DNA of 64,000 nt from Candidatus Epulonipiscium sp. (GTDB taxonomy: Bacteria > Bacillota > Clostridia > Lachnospirales > Defluviitaleaceae). Positions 17,246-26,083 of the stretch are shown here, in pieces. The stretch is taken from NCBI GenBank assembly GCA_012519205.1, contig JAAYQR010000010.1, positions 1-64,000 on the forward strand, written 5' to 3'. The first letter of the stretch is position 1, and each line of letters begins with the position of its first letter. A model generated the notes under the pieces. It ran no database searches. It was not told the origin of the DNA and saw only the letters and a program-made list of their open reading frames with translations. Position numbers and translations under genes: made by a program.

Positions 17246-18550
17246 TTGAAAAAGTTTCCACTAAAACTATTAATATGCTTCATACTAATAGGGATTTTAT
17301 TAACAGGTTGCAGTCTTATAAACACTTCTACTAAAGAAGTAAACACTTTAATAGATAAAGAAGGAAAAGATAATACGAATGAAGAGGATAAGGATATCGA
17401 GGAAAATGAAGAGGAAATAGATATACTGGGGGAAGAATTATTAAGGTTTTTTAGGCAATACTACAGTGCCAACGAGGAAGGAATTATAGCCCTTAATGCC
17501 TATCCTGTTAATATAAACGATGCCTATGTGGAGTCATATGAAGATTATACGGATAACAGTCTTAAACTCCTAGAAGGTTTTATGACAGAAGGACTGGAAA
17601 AAAACTTACAAAAGCCATTCTTTAAAACAGATGTTCACTTTCCACGATTTGTTAAAGTCAATGGTAATGTGATTATTGGATATACGGATGTAAAAGATGT
17701 CCACTATAAAATTATAAAAGAAGAGGATAGAGATTTAACCATTGAAGTGGATGTGGATGTAAAGGCTGAAGTTATCACAGAAAAGAAATTTAATGAGTTG
17801 TTCGAAAGCGACAAAAAAACAAGATATTTCACAAAAAAGAATGAAAAGGCAGCAATCGAAGACTCGGATAAAGATGAAATTAAAGTAAGATGCTCCTATG
17901 TTTTAGAAATACATAAGAACAATATAGAAGAAATATCCCTTTTTACCCTAAAGGAAAAAGGTGAAGTATCAGTTCCGGAAGAAAACAGAAGAAATATTAT
18001 TAATAATGATTTCCTTAAAAGGATAAACTATTTAGAGAGTGCTCCATTATCCGATGATTTATTAATAAGGGATTTCCTTTATACATTTATGAATCAGGAT
18101 AAAGATGCTTATCAATATTATCAGTACGCCTTTGATGCCGATGTAGATACTTATAAGGCTATGGTCTATGATTTAGGCATTGAAAATTATCTCTTAGTTG
18201 ATGAAAAGAATTATCAAAGTCAATTTCCAAATACAATCCTTCCTACAAAGGATGATATTATTTCTATTAATATGTCTAAGGAAGGGATAGACATAAATGT
18301 TCATACAGAAACCTCCAAAAAGACGAAGGTTTATATTGTTGATTTTCTTGCAGCTGCTAAACTATCAGATTATAATGCTTCTAACTTAAAATATAGGTAT
18401 TATATCACCTTAGAACATGATGAAGAATTCAACACAAAAATCACAAGGATTCAATATATTTCTATGAACCCTTCATTTGATGAAACAGAAAATGAATCAG
18501 AAGAATCAGGAGAATCAGAAGCAGTAGAAGAAATTACGAACGAAGAATAA
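17246..18550 (+). CDS. Lipoprotein of unknown function at the end of the pilus operon
   Basis: 434-aa secreted lipoprotein. The signal peptide MKKFPLKLLICFILIGILLTGC carries a clear lipobox LTGC (Cys22). A strongly acidic, probably unstructured linker follows (about 36-65), then about 340 residues of alpha/beta character without a motif I recognise, and an acidic Glu/Ser-rich tail. TTG 17246 is chosen because TGGAG lies 8 nt upstream; a GTG at 17237 overlaps that site. It is 17 nt after the PilX-like gene, so is likely co-transcribed and may anchor or gate the pilus at the membrane. Function unknown. Confidence 0.7.
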   Translation: MKKFPLKLLICFILIGILLTGCSLINTSTKEVNTLIDKEGKDNTNEEDKDIEENEEEIDILGEELLRFFRQYYSANEEGIIALNAYPVNINDAYVESYEDYTDNSLKLLEGFMTEGLEKNLQKPFFKTDVHFPRFVKVNGNVIIGYTDVKDVHYKIIKEEDRDLTIEVDVDVKAEVITEKKFNELFESDKKTRYFTKKNEKAAIEDSDKDEIKVRCSYVLEIHKNNIEEISLFTLKEKGEVSVPEENRRNIINNDFLKRINYLESAPLSDDLLIRDFLYTFMNQDKDAYQYYQYAFDADVDTYKAMVYDLGIENYLLVDEKNYQSQFPNTILPTKDDIISINMSKEGIDINVHTETSKKTKVYIVDFLAAAKLSDYNASNLKYRYYITLEHDEEFNTKITRIQYISMNPSFDETENESEESGESEAVEEITNEE

Positions 18551-18585
18551 AAAATACTACAATGAATTATGCTTAGAGGTGCATC

Positions 18586-19089
18586 ATGCTTAGACAGCTA
18601 TTTCCTAAAGATTATATAAGATCCATATTTGATTTAAATATTATGGAGCTTAAAAAAAATAAAATAAGAGGATTAATTTTTGATATAGATAATACTCTAG
18701 TTCCTTTTGACGTAGCCCATCCTAATCAAAAATTAATCCGTTTTTTTGAAGAATTAAAAGAAGATGGGTTTAAAATTTGTCTGGTATCCAATAATACAAA
18801 GGAAAGGGTTATAAAATTCAATGAAGAATTAAAACTTTGTGCCATCCATAAGGCTTCAAAACCTAGGAGCAAAAGCTTTAAAAAGGCAATGGAATTAATG
18901 AAAACTAATAAGGACAATACAGTGGTTATTGGAGACCAAGTCTTCACAGATGTGTGGGGAGGAAATAGAGCAGGGCTTATGACAATCTTAGTTGCCCCCG
19001 TTAGTGAAAGGGACGAATGGATTACAAAGCTTAAACGTGGATTAGAACGTTCTATCATTAGAATATACGAAGGGCAAAGAGGGAAATAA
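18586..19089 (+). CDS. yqeG: YqeG family HAD-type phosphatase
   Basis: HAD superfamily IIIA phosphatase of 167 aa. HAD motif I is FDIDNTLVPFD (nucleophile in the DxDNT pattern, about 28-38), motif II is VSNNTKE (about 67) and motifs III/IV are VVIGDQVFTDVWGGN (about 108-122). In Bacillus yqeG lies upstream of yqeH and aroE; here aroE follows directly with a 2-nt gap and no yqeH between. The natural substrate is not established. Confidence 0.88.
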   Translation: MLRQLFPKDYIRSIFDLNIMELKKNKIRGLIFDIDNTLVPFDVAHPNQKLIRFFEELKEDGFKICLVSNNTKERVIKFNEELKLCAIHKASKPRSKSFKKAMELMKTNKDNTVVIGDQVFTDVWGGNRAGLMTILVAPVSERDEWITKLKRGLERSIIRIYEGQRGK

Positions 19090-19091
19090 CC

Positions 19092-19964
19092 ATGAATTTA
19101 ATTGATACAGTAAATGGAAAAACAAAAGTATATGGCTTAATGGGTCATCCTATTGCCCACACCCTATCTCCCTCTATTCATAATAGCCTAGCTAAGATTC
19201 TTAACCATGATTTAATCTATGTACCCTTTGATGTTTCCACAAATGGTCTTAAGGAAGCCTTAAATGGTTCTTATGAATTGGGTATTCAGGGATTAAATGT
19301 AACCATCCCCCACAAAGAAAAAATAATCCCCCACCTTCTTGAAGTTGAGGGCTATGGAAATCAAATAGGAGCAGTCAATACCTTAAAAAGAAGTGAGGGG
19401 GGGTATATCGGGTATAATACAGATGCAGAAGGTCTTCTTCTTTCCTTAATAGAAGAGGGAATCACAATAAAAGATAAAAAAGTTCTTATTATCGGGGCAG
19501 GAGGAGCTGCAAGAGCTGCAGCTATGATGGCTGCAAAAGAGAACCCTAAAAAACTGATATTGACCAACCGAACTTTAAGTCGTTGCGAAGAATTGATTGA
19601 AGGGGTTTTATCCTTTTATGATGTACCAGCCCAAATGGTATCCCTAGAAACTGCAAATAACCAAATAGAAGCAGATGTATGTATTCAAACCACATCCGTA
19701 GGTATGTACCCCAATCAAGAAGAATCCCCCATATATAAGGATGAGTTTTTTAAAAGAATCAGTGCAGCAGTAGACTTGATTTATAACCCTTGGGAAACTA
19801 TATTTATTAAAAAGGCAAGAGATGCAGGATGTAGGACTATGAATGGTTTTGGAATGCTTTTTTATCAGGCTATCAGGGCTTACGAGATTTGGAATGAAAT
19901 AAGTATCCCAAAAGATAAACTAGAAAGTTTATTTGCAATATTAAAAGATAAGTTAAACCCCTAG
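19092..19964 (+). CDS. aroE: Shikimate dehydrogenase
   Basis: NADP-dependent reduction of 3-dehydroshikimate to shikimate in aromatic amino acid synthesis (290 aa). The substrate-binding motif GHPIAHTLSPSIHN is near residues 18-31, the catalytic Lys is in VTIPHKEKI, the NADP-binding loop is IGAGGAARAAA (about 137-147), and the C-terminal region has GFGMLFYQA. It lies 2 nt after yqeG. aroK and aroQ follow after a pilin-like gene and a ComFB gene, so three shikimate steps are encoded in this stretch. Confidence 0.95.
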   Translation: MNLIDTVNGKTKVYGLMGHPIAHTLSPSIHNSLAKILNHDLIYVPFDVSTNGLKEALNGSYELGIQGLNVTIPHKEKIIPHLLEVEGYGNQIGAVNTLKRSEGGYIGYNTDAEGLLLSLIEEGITIKDKKVLIIGAGGAARAAAMMAAKENPKKLILTNRTLSRCEELIEGVLSFYDVPAQMVSLETANNQIEADVCIQTTSVGMYPNQEESPIYKDEFFKRISAAVDLIYNPWETIFIKKARDAGCRTMNGFGMLFYQAIRAYEIWNEISIPKDKLESLFAILKDKLNP

Positions 19965-19996
19965 TATTCTGCTTTCCTGAGGAAGGAAGGAACTTT

Positions 19997-20446
19997 TTGA
20001 AAAAGGAAAATGGATTCACTCTTATGGAGCTTATTATTGCTGTAAGTATTATTTCATTTCTTACTGCCATAATATTACCCTCCTTTAGCATACTTGAAAG
20101 GGCAGAACTTAAAAAAGCCGCATCGGAACTCAAAATGACTATAATATATGCTCAAAATAAATCAATTAAGGAATCAAAAAGACATTATGTTAAATTTTTT
20201 AAGGAGCAGAATGTTTATATTGTAGGCCATGAAATATTTAAGCCCCTTGATAAAAAAATAAACTTAAGTGACAATATTGAAATCGGACAGATGGTATTTA
20301 ATACCCCTAATAAAATACAATTTACAACCCGGGGAACCTCTGGTTCTAGCGGCACTATTTATTTGCAGTCTAAGAACTTTAAGTTGAAGCTTACAGTGGT
20401 ACCGGGAACAGGCAGGGTAAAAATATATGCCATAGAAAAAAGATAA
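19997..20446 (+). CDS. Stand-alone minor prepilin, GspH/FimT-like
   Basis: Prepilin of 149 aa with a very short leader, MKKENG, followed by FTLMELIIAVSIISFLTAIILP and Glu5. The region AELKKAASELKMTIIYAQNKSI after the helix is typical of the GspH/FimT group, as is the C-terminal GTGRVKIY. TTG start at 19997 with AAGGAAGG upstream. It is separated from the pilus operon by yqeG and aroE and followed 30 nt later by comFB. It should be matured by the PilD of the upstream operon. Confidence 0.78.
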   Translation: MKKENGFTLMELIIAVSIISFLTAIILPSFSILERAELKKAASELKMTIIYAQNKSIKESKRHYVKFFKEQNVYIVGHEIFKPLDKKINLSDNIEIGQMVFNTPNKIQFTTRGTSGSSGTIYLQSKNFKLKLTVVPGTGRVKIYAIEKR

Positions 20447-20476
20447 TTATAAAGAAAAATATGAGGAGGGATTTCT

Positions 20477-20752
20477 TTGTTAGAAATCAAAAATTACATG
20501 GAGGACTTAGTATTTTCGCAACTAAATGGAGTAATTAAAGATGTTCAGGTCTGTGACTGTGAAAAATGCAGAATGGATGTCGCTGCGATTGCCCTTAATT
20601 CGCTAAAACCCCATTATATCGTTACCCCTAAAGGAAGGCTTTACACTAAGCTAAATACCCTAGAGCAACAATTCGATGTAGATGTCTTAGCGGCTATAAT
20701 AAAAGCGGCGATTTTAGTGAAAAGAAATCCCCTACATTCCCAGGATGAATAA
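20477..20752 (+). CDS. comFB: ComFB family protein
   Basis: 91-residue late competence protein family member (ComFB domain). The zinc-type cysteine motif CDCEKCRMDVAAIALN is near residues 28-43, followed by LKPHYIVTPKG. ComFB-type proteins of cyanobacteria have been reported to bind cyclic dinucleotides including cyclic-di-GMP, and the original ComFB is encoded in the Bacillus competence operon. Here the gene lies next to a minor pilin and overlaps aroK by 8 nt. A link to pilus control is plausible but inferred. TTG start with GAGGAGGG upstream. Confidence 0.8.
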   Translation: MLEIKNYMEDLVFSQLNGVIKDVQVCDCEKCRMDVAAIALNSLKPHYIVTPKGRLYTKLNTLEQQFDVDVLAAIIKAAILVKRNPLHSQDE

Positions 20753-21293
20753 GTCTAATATTGTACTAATGGGCTTTATGGGTTGTGGCAAATCAACCAT
20801 AGGAAAACTTATTTCACAAAAAATCCAATCCGAATTTGTAGACACGGATTTTCTAATCGAAAAAAAGATAGGAATTTCTATATCGAGTTTTTTTGAAAAA
20901 TACGGGGAAAATAGTTTTAGACAAATAGAAGAAGAAATAATATCTGAAATTGCCCAGGGGAAAAATCAGGTTATTGCCACTGGGGGAGGAATCATAAAAA
21001 ATTTCAATAATATCTCTAATCTTAGGGCTAATGGAATAATCGTTTACTTAAATGCTTCTCCTTCTCATATTTTTCAAAATTTAAAAGGTGATACCACAAG
21101 GCCACTTTTAAATACAAAAGATAAACTAGAAACCATCAATGCTTTACTAAATGAAAGAAAACCCTTATATGAAAGGTATGCTGATATTATAGTAAATGTT
21201 AATCATCAATTGATACAGGATATTGTAACTACTATTTTAAGGCATATAGGGGAGGATAAATATGAAAAAAATTCTTGTGATTCATGGACCTAA
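20745..21293 (+). CDS. aroK: Shikimate kinase
   Basis: ATP-dependent phosphorylation of shikimate to shikimate-3-phosphate (182 aa). Walker A GFMGCGKSTIGK is at 9-20, the shikimate-binding Asp is in DTDFLIEKK (about 32), the motif FRQIEEEI precedes a Gly-rich ATGGGIIKN, and the lid arginine is in DTTRPLL. The start overlaps comFB by 8 nt and the end overlaps aroQ by 32 nt, an unusually long overlap that implies tight co-expression. Confidence 0.94.
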   Translation: MNKSNIVLMGFMGCGKSTIGKLISQKIQSEFVDTDFLIEKKIGISISSFFEKYGENSFRQIEEEIISEIAQGKNQVIATGGGIIKNFNNISNLRANGIIVYLNASPSHIFQNLKGDTTRPLLNTKDKLETINALLNERKPLYERYADIIVNVNHQLIQDIVTTILRHIGEDKYEKNSCDSWT

Positions 21294-21702
21294 TATAAAC
21301 TTTTTGGGTATTCGAGAAAAGGGGGTTTACGGAGAGTTAACCTTCGAATTTTTAAATAAGGTATTGGATAAGACTGCAAAAGAAAAGGGATTTCTTATAG
21401 AAACCTTCCAATCAAATTCGGAAGGTGCCCTTATTGATAGATTGCAGCAGGCATATTTTGATAAGGTTGATGGTATTGTTATTAATCCCGGTGCATACAC
21501 CCATTATAGCTATGCTCTTAGGGATGCCATAGCATCGATTCAAATTCCTACGGTAGAAGTACATCTTTCTAATATCCACCAAAGAGAAGACTTTCGCCAC
21601 CAATCCGTTACTGCTGCAGCATGCATTGGTCAAATTGCAGGTTTTGGCATTAACAGTTATGTTCTTGGAATCCATAGCCTTTGGGAGAAACTTAATAAAT
21701 AA
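21262..21702 (+). CDS. aroQ: 3-dehydroquinate dehydratase, type II
   Basis: Type II dehydroquinase (146 aa) converting 3-dehydroquinate to 3-dehydroshikimate, one step before AroE. The signature IHGPNINFLGIREKGVYG is at the N-terminus, the catalytic Tyr lies in that loop, and the motifs VINPGAYTHYSYAL and VEVHLSNIHQREDFRH carry the active-site Asn and His. ATG with GGGGAGG upstream, inside the end of aroK. It precedes the Xaa-Pro peptidase gene as yqhS precedes yqhT in Bacillus. Confidence 0.95.
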   Translation: MKKILVIHGPNINFLGIREKGVYGELTFEFLNKVLDKTAKEKGFLIETFQSNSEGALIDRLQQAYFDKVDGIVINPGAYTHYSYALRDAIASIQIPTVEVHLSNIHQREDFRHQSVTAAACIGQIAGFGINSYVLGIHSLWEKLNK

Positions 21703-21724
21703 TAGACATCTAAGGAGAGTTTTC

Positions 21725-22792
21725 ATGAATGAAAGAGTGCAAAAAATAAGAGAAAGCATAATAGAGTTTGGGCTGGATGGAATTTTAATTCAAAATCCAG
21801 TTAACAGAAGATATTTAAGCGGATTTAGCGGCTCCGCAGGAGTTTTGTATATATCTAAAGAGTCCTCTGTACTGCTTACAGATTTTAGATATATAGAACA
21901 AGCCAAAAAGCAAGCCCCCAATTTTAAAATTATAAACCACACCACCCATGGATTTTATAAAGAAATCAATGATTTAATTAAGAAAGAAAATATAAATTTT
22001 TTAGGTTTTGAAGCCCATACCATTTCGTATAAGGAGTATGTAGAGTATACCAAGTCCTTAACCGCTGCCATGAAACCTACCTATCATTTGATAGAAAGTT
22101 TAAGAATGATAAAGGATGAAACAGAAATAAGCGCTATAAGACAGGCAGCTCATATAGCAGACAAAGCCTTTAGTCACATCCTTTCGTATTTAAGGATTGG
22201 GGCAGTTGAAAGGGATATTGCCTTAGAATTAGAATATTTTATGAAAAAGAATGGAGCTTCTGACTTATCCTTTGCTACCATTGTAGCTTCCGGGGCTTTT
22301 TCATCCATTCCCCATGCGGTACCTACGGATAAAAAGCTAGAAAATGGGGACTTTCTTGTAATGGATTTTGGGTGCATTTATAAAGGCTATTGTTGCGATA
22401 TGACTAGGACAGTGGTTATTGGGAAAGCTACAGATAAACATAAGGAAATCTACAATACGGTTTTAACAGCGCAAAAACTGGCCCTAGAAGGGATTAAGCC
22501 CTTAAAGACCGGCAAAGAAATGGATAAGATTGCAAGAGAATATATAAAAAGCAGGGGATACGGGGAATATTTTGGTCATGGACTTGGCCATTGTGTTGGA
22601 ATGGAAGTACACGAAAACCCAAGACTTTCCATAAATGAAGAGGCTAAATTCTACCCTGGAATGATAGTCACCGTAGAACCGGGGATATATATTCCTGGCT
22701 TTGGTGGAGTGCGTATCGAAGATTTAGTGGTAATTACAGAGGATGGAATAGACAACCTTACCATATCCCATAAAGAACTCATAGAAATATAA
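21725..22792 (+). CDS. Xaa-Pro aminopeptidase family protein (M24B)
   Basis: Metallopeptidase of 355 aa, orthologous by position to YqhT of Bacillus. The N-terminal creatinase-like domain covers about 1-125. The catalytic pita-bread domain has the dimetal ligands in [19 protein letters not shown] (two Asp), [13 protein letters not shown] (His), VEPGIYI (Glu) and GVRIEDL (Glu). ATG 21725 has AAGGAGAG upstream; a longer open frame into aroQ has no ribosome site. It cleaves N-terminal residues next to proline. The neighbour efp helps ribosomes at proline runs, an ancient pairing of unclear meaning. Confidence 0.9.
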   Translation: MNERVQKIRESIIEFGLDGILIQNPVNRRYLSGFSGSAGVLYISKESSVLLTDFRYIEQAKKQAPNFKIINHTTHGFYKEINDLIKKENINFLGFEAHTISYKEYVEYTKSLTAAMKPTYHLIESLRMIKDETEISAIRQAAHIADKAFSHILSYLRIGAVERDIALELEYFMKKNGASDLSFATIVASGAFSSIPHAVPTDKKLENGDFLVMDFGCIYKGYCCDMTRTVVIGKATDKHKEIYNTVLTAQKLALEGIKPLKTGKEMDKIAREYIKSRGYGEYFGHGLGHCVGMEVHENPRLSINEEAKFYPGMIVTVEPGIYIPGFGGVRIEDLVVITEDGIDNLTISHKELIEI

Positions 22793-22902
22793 TATAAAAT
22801 AAAAATTAGAATCCATAAAAATAATTGAAAAAAGTCGTATTTTAGTTTACACTATACAAGATATATTACGAATTCTTTAGTAACATTATAAGGAGGAAGA
22901 TG

Positions 22903-23460
22903 ATGATTTCAGCGGGAGATTTTAGAAATGGTTTGACCATTGAATTTGAAGGTGAACTTTATGTAGTTATTGAGTTTCAACATGTAAAACCAGGAAAAGG
23001 TGCGGCTTTTGTAAGAACTAAATTAAGAAATTTAAAATCCGGTGGAGTGACAGAAAAAACTTTCCGTCCAACTGAAAAGGTTCCAAGGGCTCATATTGAA
23101 AGAAAAGATATGCAATATTTATACAATGATGGTGAATTATATCATTTCATGGACGTTGAGTCCTATGATCAAATTGCCTTAGAAAAAGATCAACTGGGGG
23201 ATTCCCTAGAATTCGTAAAGGAAAATGAAATGATAAAAATCCTCTCTCATAAAGGAGTAGTATTCGGTGTAGAGCCACCTTTATTTGTAGAATTGGAAAT
23301 AACAGAAACAGAACCGGGATTCAAAGGAGATACAGCAACAGGGGCAACCAAACCTGCCATTGTAGAAACAGGGGCAACGGTATATGTACCCCTATTTATA
23401 GAAATCGGTTCAAAAATTAAAATAGACACCCGTACCGGTGAATATCTTGGAAGAGTTTAG
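22903..23460 (+). CDS. efp: Elongation factor P
   Basis: Translation factor (185 aa, normal length) that relieves stalling at polyproline stretches. KOW-like domain I holds the loop [12 protein letters not shown] whose Lys near residue 32 is the usual modification site; two OB domains follow, ending [20 protein letters not shown] 22903 lies 6 nt from AGGAGG and gives the standard [10 protein letters not shown] start; the ATG 3 nt before is too close. A weak sigma-A-like pair (TTGAAA at 22825, TACACT at 22848) lies upstream. Confidence 0.96.
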   Translation: MISAGDFRNGLTIEFEGELYVVIEFQHVKPGKGAAFVRTKLRNLKSGGVTEKTFRPTEKVPRAHIERKDMQYLYNDGELYHFMDVESYDQIALEKDQLGDSLEFVKENEMIKILSHKGVVFGVEPPLFVELEITETEPGFKGDTATGATKPAIVETGATVYVPLFIEIGSKIKIDTRTGEYLGRV

Positions 23461-23473
23461 TTAATGCTATAAT
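23447..23473 (+). promoter_or_regulatory. Candidate extended -10 promoter of the zinc-ribbon gene
   Basis: TATAAT (23468-23473) with TG at 23465-23466, and TTGGAA (23447-23452) 15 nt upstream, inside the end of efp. The short spacer is compensated by the extended -10. Confidence 0.5.
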
Positions 23474-23502
23474 GGAGATGCTGTAAATAAGGAGGACTTG
23501 CC

Positions 23503-23835
23503 ATGAAAACATTAAGTGAAAGGGTTTCATACCTAAGGGGATTAGCTGATGGGCTGGAATTAGATACTTCAAGTAAACAGAATCGATTGCTTACTGTTAT
23601 GATTGACATTTTAGAAGATATGGCATATTCCATTGAGGATGTACAGGATATTGCGGAGGAATTGTACGAGGAGTATGATATTAACTACTCCGATGACTAC
23701 CGATATCAATGTCCGAATTGTGGAGAATTAATTGATATCGAAGAGGCTGCGATTGAAAGTAAAGAGCAGGTCCTTTGTCCAGAATGCAACAAACCTATTA
23801 AGGTTGCAATTGATTTCGATGAGGACCTTGAATAA
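23503..23835 (+). CDS. CD1247-type N-terminal domain protein with zinc ribbon
   Basis: 110-aa acidic protein. The N-terminal half is helical (LSERVSYLRGLADGLELD, then an acidic heptad-like stretch to about 65), matching the family named after C. difficile CD1247. The C-terminal part has a CPNC and CPEC pair (about 71-74 and 94-97) forming a zinc ribbon. It recurs between efp and the spoIIIA operon in clostridia, where Bacillus has yqhV. Function is unknown; a nucleic-acid or protein adaptor role is possible. AAGGAGG precedes the ATG and a strong terminator follows. Confidence 0.75.
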   Translation: MKTLSERVSYLRGLADGLELDTSSKQNRLLTVMIDILEDMAYSIEDVQDIAEELYEEYDINYSDDYRYQCPNCGELIDIEEAAIESKEQVLCPECNKPIKVAIDFDEDLE

Positions 23836-23837
23836 CC

Positions 23838-23891
23838 AAATAAAAAGAGGATCCTAAAGACTGTTTAGTCTTTAGGATCCTCTTTTTATTT
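23838..23891 (+). terminator. Strong bidirectional terminator before spoIIIA
   Basis: Perfect 24-bp inverted repeat (23838-23861 and 23868-23891), 6-nt loop, with A-rich and T-rich outer ends. It isolates the spoIIIA operon from upstream vegetative transcription. Confidence 0.9.
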
Positions 23892-23892
23892 G

Positions 23893-23921
23893 TCATAATC
23901 GTGGACATCCTTTCATAAACT
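23893..23921 (+). promoter_or_regulatory. Candidate sigma-E promoter of the spoIIIA operon
   Basis: TCATAAT (23893-23899), 14-nt spacer, CATAAACT (23914-23921), close to the sigma-E consensus and starting right after the terminator. spoIIIA is a classical sigma-E operon, so both position and sequence agree. Confidence 0.6.
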
Positions 23922-23973
23922 TATAAAGAATATGGAAATACTTTTATTTTATAAATTTTGAAAGGGGATACCA

Positions 23974-24939
23974 ATGAAAACAAAGGAAATTATTTTATCA
24001 GCCTTAGGTGCTAGAATAAAAAATCTCTTTCACAAGCTACCAGAAGATGAATTTGAAAGGTTGCAAGAAATACGGCTTAGGGTTAATCAACCAATAATTA
24101 TCGTAGGGGATTCTAGGGCTATATTTATGAAAAACGATGGGAACTTCACAAAAAATATTGAACAAGCCTTTAGGGTCACCCAAAAAGATTTAGTAGATAC
24201 CCTTCAAATGATGAGTGACTATTCTCTCTATGCCTTTGAAGAGGAGATAAAAAATGGTTATATCACCCTTCAAGGGGGGCATCGGGTAGGGGTTGCCGGT
24301 AAAGTGGTTATGGATAAAGGTCAGATAAAAACCATTAGATATATAGGGGGAATGAATATAAGAATTTCTCACGAAATTATTGGATGTTCGAATAAAGTGA
24401 TTCCCTTCTTAATTGATAAAAAAAGCATTTACCATACCTTGATTATTTCCCCACCTAAATGTGGCAAGACGACCATTCTTAGGGATCTAATTCGTCAGCT
24501 AAGCAATGGAATACCCAATAAATTTCCGGGAATTACAATAGGAGTGGTGGATGAAAGGTCGGAGATAGGCGGGTCTTATCTGGGGGTAGCCCAAAACGAT
24601 GTAGGCATTAGGACAGATATATTAGATTGCTGTCCAAAGACGGAAGGGATGAGAATGCTCCTTCGTTCCATGTCCCCAGAAGTTATTGCAGTAGATGAAA
24701 TCGGTAAAATAGAAGATATTTATGCCATAGAAGATGTGATGAATGCAGGAGTTAAACTTATTTGTACGGTGCATGGCAGTTCCCTATTAGATATTCAAAG
24801 AAAACCCGTTTTAAAAGAACTAATTGAAAAAAAGATATTTGAAAGAATAATATTATTAAGTCATAAGAAAGGTCCGGGAACTATAGAAGAGGTTATAGAT
24901 GCTATCAATACTAACCCACTATGGGGGGAGAGGACCTGA
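23974..24939 (+). CDS. spoIIIAA: Stage III sporulation protein AA (channel ATPase)
   Basis: Cytoplasmic, mother-cell ATPase of the SpoIIIA-SpoIIQ channel (321 aa), related to secretion ATPases. An N-terminal domain (about 1-140) includes RLQEIRLRVNQP and VGVAGKVV. Walker A SPPKCGKTTILRD is near 158-170 and the acidic VVDERSEIGGSY follows. The Walker B-like region is EVIAVDEIGKIED. It is first in an eight-gene operon with very short gaps. The chain shows no truncation. Confidence 0.95.
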   Translation: MKTKEIILSALGARIKNLFHKLPEDEFERLQEIRLRVNQPIIIVGDSRAIFMKNDGNFTKNIEQAFRVTQKDLVDTLQMMSDYSLYAFEEEIKNGYITLQGGHRVGVAGKVVMDKGQIKTIRYIGGMNIRISHEIIGCSNKVIPFLIDKKSIYHTLIISPPKCGKTTILRDLIRQLSNGIPNKFPGITIGVVDERSEIGGSYLGVAQNDVGIRTDILDCCPKTEGMRMLLRSMSPEVIAVDEIGKIEDIYAIEDVMNAGVKLICTVHGSSLLDIQRKPVLKELIEKKIFERIILLSHKKGPGTIEEVIDAINTNPLWGERT

Positions 24940-24941
24940 AT

Positions 24942-25463
24942 ATGATTATAAAGTTAATAGGATCAATATGTCTTGTATCCGGAACAGCCTTCATAGGATT
25001 TTTCCTTGATAGATTAGAAGTCTATCGGATGATGGACTTGCAAGCAATTAAGAAGGCATTGATTTTCCTAAGGGGGGAAATAGATTATATGATTACTCCC
25101 CTTCCTCTGGCTATGGAACAGGTTTCTAGTTTAATAGATCCAAGGATAGGTGAAATTTTTGCTCATACAGGGGAAAGTATGAAAAATAAAATAGGATGTA
25201 GTGCCAAAAAGCTTTGGGAAGATGCCATAGAATTTAATATCAATAATACATATCTTACAAAATCGGATAAGAACATATTACTCTCCTTAGGAGATGCCCT
25301 AGGTTATTTAGATAAAGAAATGCAGAAAAACAATATAGAATTAATTCTTTTATATCTAGGGGATGAAATGAAAAAGTTAGAAATACATCATCAAAAGAAC
25401 GGAAGATTGTACAAGAGTTTAGGAATTTTAGGTGGATTATTAATTGCTATATTATTGTATTAG
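24942..25463 (+). CDS. spoIIIAB: Stage III sporulation protein AB
   Basis: Membrane component of the SpoIIIA complex (173 aa; about 171 in Bacillus). The N-terminal helix KLIGSICLVSGTAFIGFF and C-terminal helix LGILGGLLIAILLY flank a helical domain with the family pattern DLQAIKKALIFLRGEIDY. It resembles GspF-type platform proteins. ATG 24942 lies 9 nt after GAGAGG and 2 nt after the spoIIIAA stop; an in-frame ATG at 24921 lies inside spoIIIAA and lacks a site. Confidence 0.93.
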   Translation: MIIKLIGSICLVSGTAFIGFFLDRLEVYRMMDLQAIKKALIFLRGEIDYMITPLPLAMEQVSSLIDPRIGEIFAHTGESMKNKIGCSAKKLWEDAIEFNINNTYLTKSDKNILLSLGDALGYLDKEMQKNNIELILLYLGDEMKKLEIHHQKNGRLYKSLGILGGLLIAILLY

Positions 25464-25479
25464 GTAGGGGGGGAAGGGT

Positions 25480-25674
25480 ATGGATATTACGATAGTATTC
25501 AAAATTGCTGCCGTTGGAATTTTGGTTTCTGTATTGAATCAAGTTCTTACCCGTTCGGGGAGGGAAGAACAGGCAATGCTTACAACTCTAGCAGGGCTTA
25601 TAGTGGTATTATTTTGGATTATTCAGCATATAAGTGATTTATTTAAAACAGTACAAACCTTGTTCCAGCTATAG
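25480..25674 (+). CDS. spoIIIAC: Stage III sporulation protein AC
   Basis: Small polytopic membrane protein (64 aa; 68 in Bacillus) of the SpoIIIA channel. Two hydrophobic helices, about 6-25 and 36-52, flank the conserved polar loop LTRSGREEQAML. It sits between spoIIIAB and the related spoIIIAD, with GGGGGGAAGG before the ATG. Confidence 0.93.
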   Translation: MDITIVFKIAAVGILVSVLNQVLTRSGREEQAMLTTLAGLIVVLFWIIQHISDLFKTVQTLFQL

Positions 25675-25685
25675 GGGATGTTGTT

Positions 25686-26072
25686 ATGGAAATGAGCCAA
25701 ATTGTAATTATCGGGATAATATCGGTTATTTTATCGCTTATGTTTAGGGGACATCATGATGAATGGAGAATGTATATAAGGATTGCAGGGGGAATCATAA
25801 TCTTTTTTGCCATTGCTCAGAAACTAGGGGTGGTCTTGGAACTGGTTAAAAAAATGAGCGAGAAGATAGATGTGGATTTAATATATATTGGTATTGTTTT
25901 TAAGATACTGGGGATTTCCTATATGTCTGAGTTTGGAGCCCAGCTTTGCAAAGATGCAGGGGAATCCTCCATTGCCTCAAAAATAGAATTTGCAGGAAAA
26001 GTACTTATTGTTACAATTTCCGCCCCGGTTATGCTTGCCCTAATAGATATAATAGCAGGAATAATTCCATAG
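25686..26072 (+). CDS. spoIIIAD: Stage III sporulation protein AD
   Basis: Polytopic membrane protein (128 aa) of the SpoIIIA channel, with helices at about 5-20, 30-50, 65-80 and 105-125. The conserved stretch FKILGISYMSEFGAQLCKDA and the polar segment ESSIASKIEFAGK identify the family. It is 11 nt after spoIIIAC and 11 nt before spoIIIAE. Confidence 0.94.
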   Translation: MEMSQIVIIGIISVILSLMFRGHHDEWRMYIRIAGGIIIFFAIAQKLGVVLELVKKMSEKIDVDLIYIGIVFKILGISYMSEFGAQLCKDAGESSIASKIEFAGKVLIVTISAPVMLALIDIIAGIIP

Positions 26073-26083
26073 GAGTTGTGAAT

